Shown here piece by piece: positions 22,565-33,085 of a stretch of 64,000 bases of DNA (position 1 is the first letter of the stretch; every line of letters starts with the position of its first letter). Both the position numbers and the translations under genes were made by a program. The stretch lies in assembly GCA_027475525.1 (NCBI GenBank), contig JAMWFC010000122.1, positions 1,116,001 through 1,180,000 on the forward strand, written 5' to 3'. This DNA comes from Macrolepiota albuminosa (Eukaryota; Basidiomycota; Agaricomycetes; Agaricales; Agaricaceae). The notes under the pieces were generated by a model. It did no database searches, was not told where the DNA came from, and was given only the letters and a program-made list of their open reading frames with translations.

Positions 22565-25519
22565 TTTCTTGCTCGCAACCCTAAATATTGTACATTGTAT
22601 ATGTCGTACTGTATATGGTATATGGTTGAACGTTGTATATAGTGTACTACAGATGTAGATAGTGTACTATATATGTAGATAGTGTACTACATTGGACTAA
22701 CGGGCTATACATCAGGACGGTGTGACACCGACAATGTTTCATTGCGGACGTTGTAAGTGATCGGATGACTTGGACATGCTAATAATCAATTGTATTTAAC
22801 AAGCCTACGGTATCACAATCAGAAAATTGAAGTATTAAACAGTGTAGGGGAATAACAAATCATGATACTATGATACCGATTAAGGTGTTTTGGTAATCCT
22901 TTTACCTACTGGCAATAAAGCTCAGTTAGCTGAACGTTGACGATCCAGGTTGGCATAAAGACATCATATACGAAAATATGAACGGCTGACTAGTAGTAAG
23001 CACTAATGGCACCCAATTGTGTTTTCTTACCTAGGGAGGAGGACGTCGAAGTGAAAGTTCCCTACGGAACCCAGTCTCACTTGCGCCTCCTCTCCTAGGC
23101 TAGCTCACGTGATTGTCGCGATTCATCAGGCCCTTACATTGGTCTTCTGAAAACTGGCGGTTTAACGTCAATAAAAAAAAAATATATATATATATAAAAA
23201 TAAAAATAAAAAATAATAATAATAATAATAAAATTAAAAAAAAAAAAAAAAAAAAAATGTGAAAAGGTAAACTGTTATGCCATTTCCAATGTATCAATTT
23301 CCGATAGAAAAAAGTCTTCAGACAGAGGGAATTTGCTGGTTTCTATTGTAAAACCTAGCTACGAAACAGGCAACAGTTTTCTTTGCCCTTTTTTTGATAA
23401 GAAACAAATTATGGCCTCAGTAGTGAAGTATTAATGTAATTATTAGCTGCACCGATACAAATGATTAATAAAGGGTCTTCTACTATTATTACGAAACCGT
23501 TCCACTAAAGACGTTTAATCTATAAGAGCTTTACTGACAATAGAGCAAAGACGACGTACCATTCAATGTTCCTCATGAGAATTGCGCCTAAGGCTCCAAT
23601 GACGGTGGACACCGAACACCGCATAAACCCAGCAGCATGTGTTTAGTCTTGACGTCCAGCTACGGGTATAGAATGTATATATAGATATTCTACTAACTAC
23701 AATAAAAATAACTAGAAACAGAACGTTTAGTATGAGTGTTTCGATATGCATAAAGTGAACATACCTCTAGTCGAGCATGAAAATATTGGCCTTTATGCCC
23801 AGATCTACTTGATGAGGTATCGTTACGTTGCCGCACTGCGCATAACATTAAGCAAGTTCGATCGTCAAGAACACTTCACGTACTAAATCCTTTCCACATG
23901 AAGTGAAATCAGGCTCGTGAAATCAGGCTCGTTAGGCTCACGGCGTACTATATGTTTGGCGACGATGAGCTTTGCGTTCCACTCGACCTCTTTTGAAGCA
24001 TCTGAGTAAGTCCAAACTTCATCAAGCCGTTGATTTTCATGAGTATGGAATGCGGCAACGAGAATTCCTCGTCCATCAAAAGCTTTCGTTGTGAGATGGG
24101 TCCGTTTGTCACGATGCGTATAGCTCCTGACTCAAGGTCAATTAATGAGCGAACCAAGAAGTCAAAACATACAGAAAAACGAGATGAGCGGGTCTAATGT
24201 GATACAGCACATCTGAATACCTCTCCGTCACCTGGAGAATCCCCTGACAAGACATGGCGCGCATCTTGATACCAGAGGGGCGATGGGAGGATGTGTGAGG
24301 GCACCACAATAGGATATCGCGGTAGTGCTCCATGTGGTAGTAAATTGAGGATGAAAGAACGTGTTGGGTGTCTTTGACCGTATGTCTTGCTAGTGCAAAC
24401 AACAAAACCCCAGTCCGTAACAGCATTTGAAAATGCTGAAGTCCGTAACATCATTATACGAGCATCCCGGGAGCACTATAGATTATGGCTCGTCGACGCA
24501 CAACGGCCGCTTAAACAGCGAATGTCTCGCTGGTAAGGATCGTAGCGTGCCGAGTCGTCTCTGCCATCATACTTAGAGGGAGGAGCACCACCAAGGGGCA
24601 CACGAGGGAGCAGATAAAGACATAAAGGAAAAAATAGTGGGACGACGTAGAGAAGCTCGGATTGGAGAAGACATCAAATCGAGTAGTACGCGCCTTGGTT
24701 TTGGGAAACGAAGCATATAAATACCTCTGCTTAGGCGAGGAGATACTTAGAATCATGATGTCAATGATACGGTGGCGGCGACCTGTATTCGTCACGAACA
24801 CATCAATAAGGGATATAGAAACAGCGACGGTGAACGACCACGAGAAAACGCATACGATTCGGAGTAGAGTCTGAAGTAAGTAGGGAGGGAATCCGAATAA
24901 CTGTCGGAAGAGTCTGAATAAGAATATTTAACTTTGAGCATAGCCCGTTGTTGCTCCATGTTAAGCCGCGGCGCATTAATAATCGGTCGTAATGATGGCT
25001 TGTCGCATGGCAGACTGTCGAAATCAGTAAGTGCCATGATCTAGTAAATCAATGATTTGTTGTCATATATCTATTGCGCTGGATAACAGACCTCTCAAGT
25101 GACAATAGGTGTTCATTAGATAGTGGCGATATGCCGAATCTTTCGGGGGGTATATCAGCACTGGTATTCAGGGATCGCTCTCCACAGAAGGCAGCCAAGG
25201 AAATAAGTCATAATGCATGTGTCTGCTCCGATATATGGTTTTCGCGTGGCGGCTATTATCTGCGATCTAATATCGTGTCCTGTCGTGCCTGTACCAGGCA
25301 GGACATAGAAAGACTCACAATTAGTCATCGAAATAGGCCTATTTTTCAGAGACCGCTTGATCTATGGGTCGACTGGACATCCAATACATCTGGCAAGGAA
25401 AGAACGTCAGCCAAATAAAATTGGAACATTACGGACTGAGTGGGTGTAGAGAATGTGTTAAAACAGACCCAACCGTGGCTACATCCTGGCATATGTAGAT
25501 ATCAAATATTAACATAGTA
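22565..25519. other. Gene-free stretch, possible decayed membrane-protein exon
   Basis: No convincing gene. Contents: a large imperfect hairpin (23030-23099), an A/AT-rich low-complexity tract (about 23172-23258) and short direct repeats (GTGAAATCAGGCTC twice near 23900). On the minus strand around 24700-24860 one frame reads SFTVAVSISLIDVFVTNTG then RRHRIIDIMILSIS, faintly like the fungal multipass DUF6534 family; the remainder does not support a gene. Confidence 0.4.
23030..23099. repeat. Imperfect palindrome bounded by CCTAGG
   Basis: Arms begin CCTAGGGAGGAGG on the plus strand and CCTAGGAGAGGAGG on the minus strand and remain partly complementary (GAAGTGA / AAGTGAG) to the centre. It could be the remnant of a small foldback element or an RNA hairpin in the 3' flank of the upstream gene. 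Confidence 0.6.
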
Positions 25520-25573
25520 AAGCTACGGAACAAATGACGTTAAAAAGGGAAGACACTATTCCCACACATATAT

Positions 25574-25729
25574 GTAACCGTACTAGTATCACATGACGTT
25601 AAAAAGTGAATATATTATTCCCATGCATCTCTGTAACCGTACAGACTTACGTAACCGTACTAGTATCACATGACGTTAAAAAGTGAATATATTATTCCCA
25701 TGCATCTCTGTAACCGTACAGACTTACGG
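25574..25729. repeat. 77-bp-period tandem duplication inside minisatellite
   Basis: GTAACCGTACTAGTATCACA at 25574 recurs at 25651: period 77, unlike the normal 69/86-bp units. Confidence 0.75.
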
Positions 25730-26520
25730 TAGTATCACATGACGTTAAAAAATGAAGACATTACTCCCACGCGTACATGGTCTACTGCTGACTAAGTAAC
25801 CGTACAGACAAACGGTAGTATCACATGACGTTAAAAATTGAAGACATTATTCCCATGCATCTCTGTAACCATACAGACTTACGGTAGTATCACATGACGT
25901 AAAAAAATGAAGACATTACTCCCATGCATACATAGTCTACTGCTGACTAAGTAACCGTACAGACGAACGGTAGTATCACATGACGTTAAAAATCGAAGAC
26001 ATTATTCCCACGCATCTCTGTAACCGTGTATAGTATCACATGACGTTAAAAAGTGAAGACATTACTCCCACGTGTACATAGTCTACTGCTGACTAAGTAA
26101 CCGTACAGACGAATGGTAGTATCACATGACGTTAAAAATCAAAGACATTATTCCCACGCATCTCTGTAACCGTGTATAGTATCACATGACGTTAAAAAGT
26201 GAAGACATTACTCCCACGCGTACATAGTCCACTACTGCTGACTAAGTAACCGTACAGACGAACGGTAGTATCACATGACGTTAAAAATCGAAGACATTAT
26301 TCCCACGCGTCTCTGTAACCGTACAGACAAACGGTAGTATCACATGACGTTAAAAATCGAAGACATGAAGACATTATTCCCACGCATTTCTGTAACCGTA
26401 CAGACAAACGGTAGTATCACATGACGTTAAAAATCGAAGACATTATTCCCATGCATTTCTGTAACCGTACAGACGTACGGTAGTATCACATGACGTTAAA
26501 AAATGAAGACATTACTCCCA

Positions 26521-26674
26521 CGCGTACATAGTCTACTGCTGACTAAGTAACCGTACAGACTATCACATGACGTTAAAAAATGAAGACATTACTCCCACGC
26601 GTACATAGTCTACTGCTGACTAAGTAACCGTACAGACAAACGGTAGTATCATATGACGTTAAAAATCAAAGACA
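26521..26674. repeat. 77-bp-period tandem duplication inside minisatellite
   Basis: CGCGTACATAGTCTACTGCT at 26521 recurs at 26598 (period 77). The junction cuts a unit at ACAGAC|TATCACATG, dropping the usual GAACGGTAG. Confidence 0.75.
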
Positions 26675-27269
26675 TTATTCCCACGCATCTCTGTAACCGT
26701 ACATACGTATAGTATATCACATGACGTTAAAAAGTGAAGACATTACTCCCACGCGTACATAGTCTACTGCTGACTAAGTAACCGTACAGACGAACGGTAG
26801 TATCACATGACGTTAAAAATCGAAGACATTATTCCCACGCATTTCTGTAACCGTACAGACGTACGGTAGTATCACATGACGTTAAAAAATGAAGACATTA
26901 CTCCCATGCATACATAGTCTACTGCTGACTAAGTAACCGTACAGACGAACGGTAGTATCACATGACATTAAAAATCGAAGACATTATTCCCACGCATCTC
27001 TGTAACCGTGTATAGTATCACATGACGTTAAAAAGTGAAGACATTACTCCCACGCGTACATAGTCCACTACTGCTGACTAAGTAACCGTACAGACGAACG
27101 GTAGTATCACATGACGTTAAAAATCGAAGACATTATTCCCATGCTTACCGGAAGGAAGTAATGGCAACGAGAACAAACACAGTCACATGACGACAAAAAT
27201 CGAAGACATTTTTCCCACACATAGTCCGCTGCACAGAAAAACCTCGATCTATTCTAGATCTCGGAAAGT

Positions 27270-28000
27270 GATATAAAGCCAAGTTTGCAGTCTTTCCTCT
27301 GAAAGGATTGTGTTAAATCAAGTTGACCAATGCCTGCTTTTGTGATGATCAGGGACATGCCATCTGGAGAACCGGGTGTCATTGGAATTCAGAACTTGCC
27401 CTGTATCTTTCTAGGTGTACCTCGGTCTGAGCTAAAGGACAGCGAATTATGGTGGTTAGCTGTCTTTATCACAGAACCAGAGCTGCACTTTTCCACTGTT
27501 ATCCTTCAAACGTCTCCTCTACCAATTCAAAACTACTTGAGCAAAACTATATTTTTAACTTGTGGAATACTCAAGCTTGACGTTTCAGACATCCTATGCA
27601 GTTTATGAGGTTGCATTGCATCGTGAGGTGAGGGATGGCATTTATACGACTCCCTCCTGAAAAGTTGGAAGAATACCTGCGATCGTGACTTTTCTCGACA
27701 TTAACCAGGGTCTTTTCTTCAGAAAAACATGTACAACGGTCCTTGCAGGTATCGTTTCACTTCTACTATGAAATTGAATAGGGGAAACGCGGTATCCTAG
27801 TGGATTGGGTGCTACAAGTACACGCGCGTTTCGACCTCCTTCAAGAGACCGAACCTCTTCCTTTTCATTTCACCAATATCCCTCGATCTCGATCCTACAG
27901 CTCGCCGGAATAACCACATTCTTCACCGCAGCCGAATTCGAAGAAACCTATGCGCCTTCCGGTTGCAGAAATCATGCACCTTACAGTGAAGGAGCATTGT
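27270..28000 (+). repeat. Segmental duplication, copy A
   Basis: Direct repeat of 29310-30320. Shared landmarks: CCAAGTTTGCAGTCTTTCCT, GATCAGGGACATGCCATCTG, ATCGTTTCACTT and AGAGACCGAACCTCTTCC, ending CATGCACCTTACAGTGAAG. The last part contains AAEFEETYAPS then, after a shift, AEIMHLTV, which looks like a fragment of a small protein (possibly an antibiotic-biosynthesis-monooxygenase-like fold). No intact ORF. This copy has the empty site for the poly-A insertion found in copy B. Confidence 0.85.
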
Positions 28001-28038
28001 TACTTATGCGTACTATAATTAGTTCTAGACATTAACGA

Positions 28039-29246
28039 CCCGCCACCGTTCAAGTTGAATGGCTGGGTCGCATCATGTTCACCAAATTCACCCGCGGTAC
28101 TCGACCCACTGAACTTGGATGCGCCCGCTCCTTCCCCAACGACCAAAACCTTCATCCACACCCACCGACTTGTAATGAACCCATGCCTGCATCCCTCGCT
28201 CCTGCTACTCCACGGCCAGTTCCTCTCACATAACAAAGGGCCTGTTCCACACCGGTTCATGCCGCCACAGTTCTCGTACAGTCCAACAATGCTTCATCAT
28301 GACATTACGCCTGCGATGCCTATCAACTGGATTGAAGATCTAGCAGAGGACTGGAACCCAAAATGGGAGGAGAGGAAGGAGGAGAGGCTGTTGTGGCGTG
28401 GATCGAATACGGGGATTTTGCATACACAAGAGACGAGGTGGAGGGAGGCGCATAGGGCGCGTACTGTGGCATGGGCTACGGACGCCGGGGATGGGCGTGG
28501 GAATGTGGTGGTTTTGAAGGCGGGAAAAGAGGATCAGAGGGTTGGTGAGGGAGAGGTGGTGAAGTGGGCGAGGTGGGTGCCGGCAATGCTTGATGTGGCA
28601 TTTGCGGGCACGCCAGGGACCTGTGTGCCGGGGATGTGTGAAAAGCTGGAGAAGGTGTTTGAGTGGAGAAGGCCTTTGGATATGATAGCTGCAGGCAATT
28701 ATAAGTATGTCCTGGATGTACGGTTGGTTCTTATTTCTGCAAGTTGACGGATTTGATGTGTTCATTTTATTAGATCGACGGAAACGGCTGGTCAAGCCGG
28801 TTTAAACGGCTCATAACCTCCAATGCACTTGTCTTTAAATCAACCATATACCCTGAGTGGTAAAAAAATGTCTTCTTTTTGCATAAACAGTACCCTCAGC
28901 CAACACAGATTCTTGTCAGGTTCACGGATCGCATTGCACCATGGGTGCACTATGTACCTGTGCAAGTGGACCTATCAGACCTCGCGGACTCGCTGACATT
29001 TTTCCGGGGCGATCCAAACGGGGACGGGGCGCATGAGGATATGGCAAGAAGGATTGCGAGCACGGGCAGGGAGTGGAGCTTGAGGTTTTGGAGAAGGGAG
29101 GATTTGACGGCGTACATGTTTAGGTGCGTCTGAGTTATCTGTGTCCTTTCCTTGGGGATGGCGTTAATGGGGGATTTTTGGCAGGTTGTTTTTGGAGTAT
29201 GCGAGGGTTATGAGTACGGATAGGCTGGATATGAGTTGTGCATGCT
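28039..29246 (+). pseudogene. GT90/CAP10-like gene lacking its first exon
   Basis: Paralogue of the complete gene at 33086-35091, starting exactly where that gene's exon 2 begins (ag|ACATTAACGACCC versus ag|ACTTGAACATCAG). Matching parts: PPPFKLNGWVASCSPNSPA, FSHNKGPVPHRF-type, KYVLD (end of exon 2 at 28719), then [21 protein letters not shown], and [20 protein letters not shown] through [19 protein letters not shown]. Introns at about 28720-28773, 28859-28919 and an extra one at about 29125-29185 that the complete gene lacks. No internal stops in the exons, but the N-terminal 228 codons, including the membrane anchor, are missing, replaced by duplicated segment A. It may be a dead fragment or a shortened gene. 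Confidence 0.8.
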
Positions 29247-29309
29247 GATCAGCAAGACTTTAGGTGCTTTGGATGTGGTGGAAGTATTGGGGTCAGATAG
29301 TCACTGAAC

Positions 29310-30330
29310 GAGTGATAAAAAGCCAAGTTTGCAGTCTTTCCTCTCAAAGGATTGTGTTAAATCAAGTTGACAAATGCCTGATTTTGTGATGATCAGGGAC
29401 ATGCCATCTGGAGAACCCGGTGTCACTGGAATTCGGAACTTGCCCTGTATCTTTCTAGGTGCACCTCGGTCTGAGTGGTGGTTAGTTGTCTTTATCACAC
29501 AGAACCAGAGCTACGCTCTTATTTATCCTTCAAACGTCTCCTCTACCAATTCAAAACTAAAACAATATTTTTTAACTTCTGGAAGGAATACTCAATGAGG
29601 GTTGCATTGCATCGTGAGACATCTATACGACTCCTGAAAAATTGGAAGAATAACTGCGATCGTGTGACTTTGCTCGACATTTCCCGGGTTTTTTTCCTTA
29701 GAAAAACATGTACAACGGGTCCGTGCAGACTATTGCAGATATCGTTTTTTTTTTTTTTTTTGGTGGTTCTATTAGTTCCTAGACGTATCTACATCAGTTA
29801 GCTTCTAGGTACCAGAATAATTATACAACGCTGTCTTTCGGATTTTTTTTTCGGCCCACCTAAGGGAAATGCCTGTTACGCACGGTGTGTGGGGGTCTAT
29901 CTGTTTCGCCCTGGGGGGCGTTCGACTCCCATACCCACTAAAACCCTTAATGCCGATTTCCACGCTCTGTGTGGCTCTACGTTTTCTGTTATGAGGGTTT
30001 CCCAGGTGTTCGCTACTAGTTCTTTTTCCAGGGCCCTTTTTCCGTATCTTGTTTCGTCCGATGCTAGACAGTCCAGCTATTGCAGATATCGTTTCACTTT
30101 TACTGTGAAATTGACTAGGGGAAACGCGGTGTCCTAATGAATTGGGTGCTGCGCGTTTCGACCTCCTTCAAGAGACCGAACCTCTTCCTTTTCATTTCAC
30201 CAATATCCCTCGATCTCGATCCTACAGCTCGTCGGAATCACCGCATTCTTAAGACATCGCAGCCGAATTCGAAGAAACCTATGCGCCTTCCGTTGCAGAA
30301 ATCATGCACCTTACAGTGAAGCAATACACC
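29310..30330 (+). repeat. Segmental duplication, copy B
   Basis: Second copy of the 27270-28000 segment, placed on the other side of the truncated CAP10 gene and carrying a 329-bp insertion (29748-30076). Copy B ends TGCACCTTACAGTGAAG at about 30320 and then diverges. Confidence 0.85.
29748..30076 (-). mobile_element. Poly-A-tailed retroinsertion with 18-bp target duplication
   Basis: Flanked by identical 18-bp copies of CTATTGCAGATATCGTTT (29730-29747 and 30077-30094). The left end is a run of about 15 T on the plus strand, so the element ends in poly-A on the minus strand. The paralogous segment near 27740 lacks the insertion. The features fit LINE-type target-primed retrotransposition of a SINE or a 5'-truncated LINE. 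One minus-strand frame is open for about 85 codons, ending LYNYSGT*. Family not recognised. Confidence 0.8.
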
Positions 30331-32062
30331 GCGGCGTGGCAGTGGCAGTGGCAGAAATTCTAACAGAACAGCCGAGGGAGAGGGAGAGGGAGAGGGAGGA
30401 TACGTACGTACATCCGAAAGACGCGAGGATGCTTCAAGCTCAGGGGTGAATTCGGCCTTTGAATGAGGCTACTTATTCCTTTGACTGAGGCTATCTATTT
30501 CCCCAATGCAATGTCGTATGGCACAGTGCAGTGCAGTGCAGTGCAGTTAGTGCCTTCATGCGTCACTGCACTGCACTGCACTGGGTGGGGTGTTTGGAAC
30601 GCTGGCCGGAAAACACAGACACAGTCGTAGACTTACTTGAAGCGCGATCTCTAAGTAAGTACCTGGCCCTCAAGGCAGAAGGCAGAAGCCCTTGCATGAT
30701 TGCTGGAAACGCAAGGCTGAGGGCGGTGACGGTGACTGGAAGGTTCTACAGCTGGTAAGTATCCGGGCGGAAAAGGGGCCAGCTAGCTTTTCCCGTCGTT
30801 TGAAATTCGTGTGTGTGTGTGTGTGTAGGGAATGGCATGAGGCCTGCCTCCCAAGAAATTAAGAGTACTTACTCTTGTTACTCTTGGATTTGGGTCGTCC
30901 TTGGTATCCGGAGTAAGTAGGGTAGTCCAGCCTCTACTTAGTGGTCACATGATATCATCATATCATATCATATTAAACTGGACATTGACGCGTCACACAG
31001 CCTCAGTACTAGTTGTTCTCTATCATCTAAGTAGACGGACACTGAGGTTGTGAGTGTTATGTTTTTTCTTCCTTGGAATTATCTCAAACTTACTTGTTAC
31101 CTACGAATACAGTAATTTGTTCCGTTGACTAGTTGACTAGGGTGAGATCTATCATCTAGACGGACACTCACTGAGGTTTAATCTGTTCCGTTGACTGTGC
31201 AGATCGTGCTAGTGGAGAACGGGCTCTGTATTGGTTGTTCTTGGTTCTTGTTCTTCAAGTTGTTCGCTTGTTGTGGTTGCGGTTGTGTTTTACGGAACGA
31301 AGGATACGTATACGGATGTGGCCTGTGCACTATAACCTTGTATGGCTGTGGCTATGGTCATTTCTATCGCTGTGGCTATGGCTGTGGTTACGGCAGGGCC
31401 GAAGACGAAGAGAACGAGGAGGTGTGGAAGTTGTGGGCAGCGAGGGAGGTAGGAGTTTGGGTTTGGTGTAGTATAGTGTGTGTGAGCGTAGGCGGTGGCG
31501 GTGGTGAGCAGAGTGTTGAGTGGTGAGCCCGGATCGGAGATAGAAGTGAAGGGGAATGGGGACGGGTAGGGCGAGATACGGATACGGATACAGATACAGA
31601 TGCTTATATACTACCGCGCGCAGGGTGTGCACTGTGATGGGTTATTTATTTTAGTGGATTGGGGATATGGATGCGCGCAGAGCAAGCGAGACGTGTGCGT
31701 GGGCCTGTCGTAATGATGCTTTGAGTGCGGATGCTATGGGTCTCGTTGAGGATTTGGCCCTCTCACATGCTCACATACACACACCACACACGAGCGAGCG
31801 AGCGAGCGGTAGACTTGTGTACCCTTCCTTCCCCTGTGAGGTGAGGTCCGTTAGTTTGATTTTCGTTTTCGAGATTTGTTTTTGATATTGAGAGAGACTT
31901 GAATTGAGGAGGCGAGCGAGGCGGGGGGTAGCTTCTGAGCTCCCAAGCCAAGGTCCTGTCTTGTTGGATAAGGTCTAGCTGGGATCGGTTTTAAGAGTGG
32001 ATCAAAGTAGCATGCATTGTCCAATTGTGTGTGTTTTTTTTTACAAACAGATAAACTCGTAA
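30331..32062. other. Gene-free stretch with hairpin and short repeats
   Basis: No gene recognised. It contains a GGGAGA run (about 30371), a perfect hairpin (30523-30582), a GT microsatellite (about 30815), two similar copies of TCTATCATCTA-GACGGACACT (about 31017 and 31149) and GA/CGAG repeats. ORFs here are low-complexity (Cys/Gly/Leu or Thr/His-rich). Confidence 0.6.
30523..30582. repeat. CAGTG tandem-repeat hairpin
   Basis: Four GTGCA-type repeats, CAGTGCAGTGCAGTGCAG, are followed 20 bp later by the exact complement CTGCACTGCACTGCACTG. It would form an 18-bp perfect stem with a loop of about 25 nt. Confidence 0.85.
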
Positions 32063-33083
32063 CTATTCCTTTGTATACTTGAAATACGACGTAGTGAGCA
32101 CAACACCAGTCAAAAACGCCACGACGAGCTTCACATCGGGGACACGTGGACGCCGGTCATCCTGGGTCTGAGGGCGGTTGGGTTTCTGAAAAGTGAGGCA
32201 AGAGCGGAATGCGACTTTGAGGCCGGGGAGACCGTCGATGCTGGCGGAGTTGCGGGAGGCCCAGTAGTGTTTGAGGCCGGTCGGGGGGCGCGGGGGCGTG
32301 TCGAGGGCCTCGATGTTGTCCAAGTCGCATACGACGGCGTTCTCGGCTGTGATGTCGGCGATCTCGAATGCGTAGCTCGATGCGTCGAGCCGTGTGCGCT
32401 CGGCTTTGTAGTCCATCAGGGGGACGGCGTACCCGCAGGACTATTGGGGGTGAGCAGGAGAGAGAGGGGGGAGGGAGGGCGTACGGTTGCTACTTTGATG
32501 ACGTCGAGGACGATGGCGGCGCGTGAGCCGGGGCGGCGGGTGTCGAGCGGGAGGAGGCGGTCGTATTCCCTGGTGCCGAATTCGTGTACGGTGCCTGGAA
32601 GAGGGAGAGTGAGTGAGCGAGTGGGGTTGGGGGAGGGAAGACGGACCTTTGGCGTAGATGCGGCAGATGCGGGGCGGCCCGTCGAATGCGTTGAAGCAGA
32701 GAGTGATGCGGCGGTTCTCACGGACGTGTGCGACGGTCTCGATGCCTGCGTCGGGGTTGGCCAGTGAGTCAAGAGACGGACACTGGGTGCGCACCGCTGC
32801 CTGTGAGATCCTCGTACCAGACTTTAGTGGCGTCGACGACGTGGAACGACCCCGCGAGACCCTTGGGCGACACGTTGATGAGCCCGTCGCCAGTCAGCGG
32901 CGCCGTGGCCACCCAGAACACCTTTTGCTGCTCCAGCCAGGGAACCAGAAACCCAGGGATCGAGTCGTAGAACTGCACTATCCTTTGCCGGCCCGCGTAT
33001 CCCGTGCGTGCATAAATTACTTCCCAGCCCTGACGCCTTGTGAACTTTTTTATAGTGCGGGCAGCCAGCATGCATAATCCCAA
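32063..33083 (-). CDS. FMN-binding split-barrel (PNPOx-like) protein
   Basis: Minus-strand gene of the pyridoxamine 5'-phosphate oxidase-like family. Exons inferred (high to low): about 33083-32795, 32745-32647, 32594-32485, 32440-32063, with introns of 49, 52 and 44 bp; phases are consistent and give up to 291 aa. Diagnostic segments: VQFYDSIPGFLVPWLEQQ, KVFWVATAPLTGDGLINVSP, FHVVDATKVWYEDLTGSG, then ETVAHVRENRRITLCFNAF, HEFGTREYDRLLP, IVLDVIKVATSCGYAVPLMD and a C-terminal hydrophobic stretch VKLVVAFLTGVVLTTSYF that could be a membrane tail. The start is uncertain: family members start near VQFYDSIP, but that position is ATA-GTG here. The nearest in-frame ATG (33083) lies two bases from the start codon of the divergent CAP10 gene. 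A small upstream exon is possible. Confidence 0.85.
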
Positions 33084-33085
33084 GC

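Larger units (their letters stand above)
25520..27232. repeat. Complex minisatellite, about 22 units of about 69 and 86 bp
   Basis: Each unit begins GTAGTATCACATGACGTTAA and ends near GTAACCGTACAGACGAACG. Short units (about 69 bp) carry CACGCATCTCTGTAACCG; long units (about 86 bp) carry GCGTACATAGTCTACTGCTG plus ACTAAGTAACCG instead, and the two types alternate irregularly. CCGTAC-AGAC-GTACGG forms a short hairpin in some units, and every unit has CACATGACGT (an E-box-like CACATG overlapping a CRE-like TGACGT). Edge units are diverged. No coding capacity. Confidence 0.9.

Noticed and set aside
20458..22578. Minus-strand ORFs opposite the zinc-cluster gene
   Set aside because: They mirror a GC-rich coding region; the plus-strand model explains introns, phases and the cysteine cluster.
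24511..25037. Minus-strand frames suggesting a DUF6534-type membrane protein
   Set aside because: Only about 30 residues resemble the family and no transmembrane series or splice structure follows; kept only as a note in the gene-free entry.
25520..27232. Regularly spaced repeats resembling a CRISPR array
   Set aside because: Units are 69 and 86 bp with no unique spacers, in a eukaryotic context; this is a minisatellite.
29890..29945. tRNA-like segment with GTTCGACTCC (B-box-like)
   Set aside because: No acceptable acceptor, D and anticodon stems could be drawn, and it lies inside a poly-A retroinsertion oriented the other way.
31191..31632. Cys/Gly/Leu-rich ORFs on both strands
   Set aside because: Low-complexity TGTGG-type sequence gives open frames on both strands; no start context, introns or family match.
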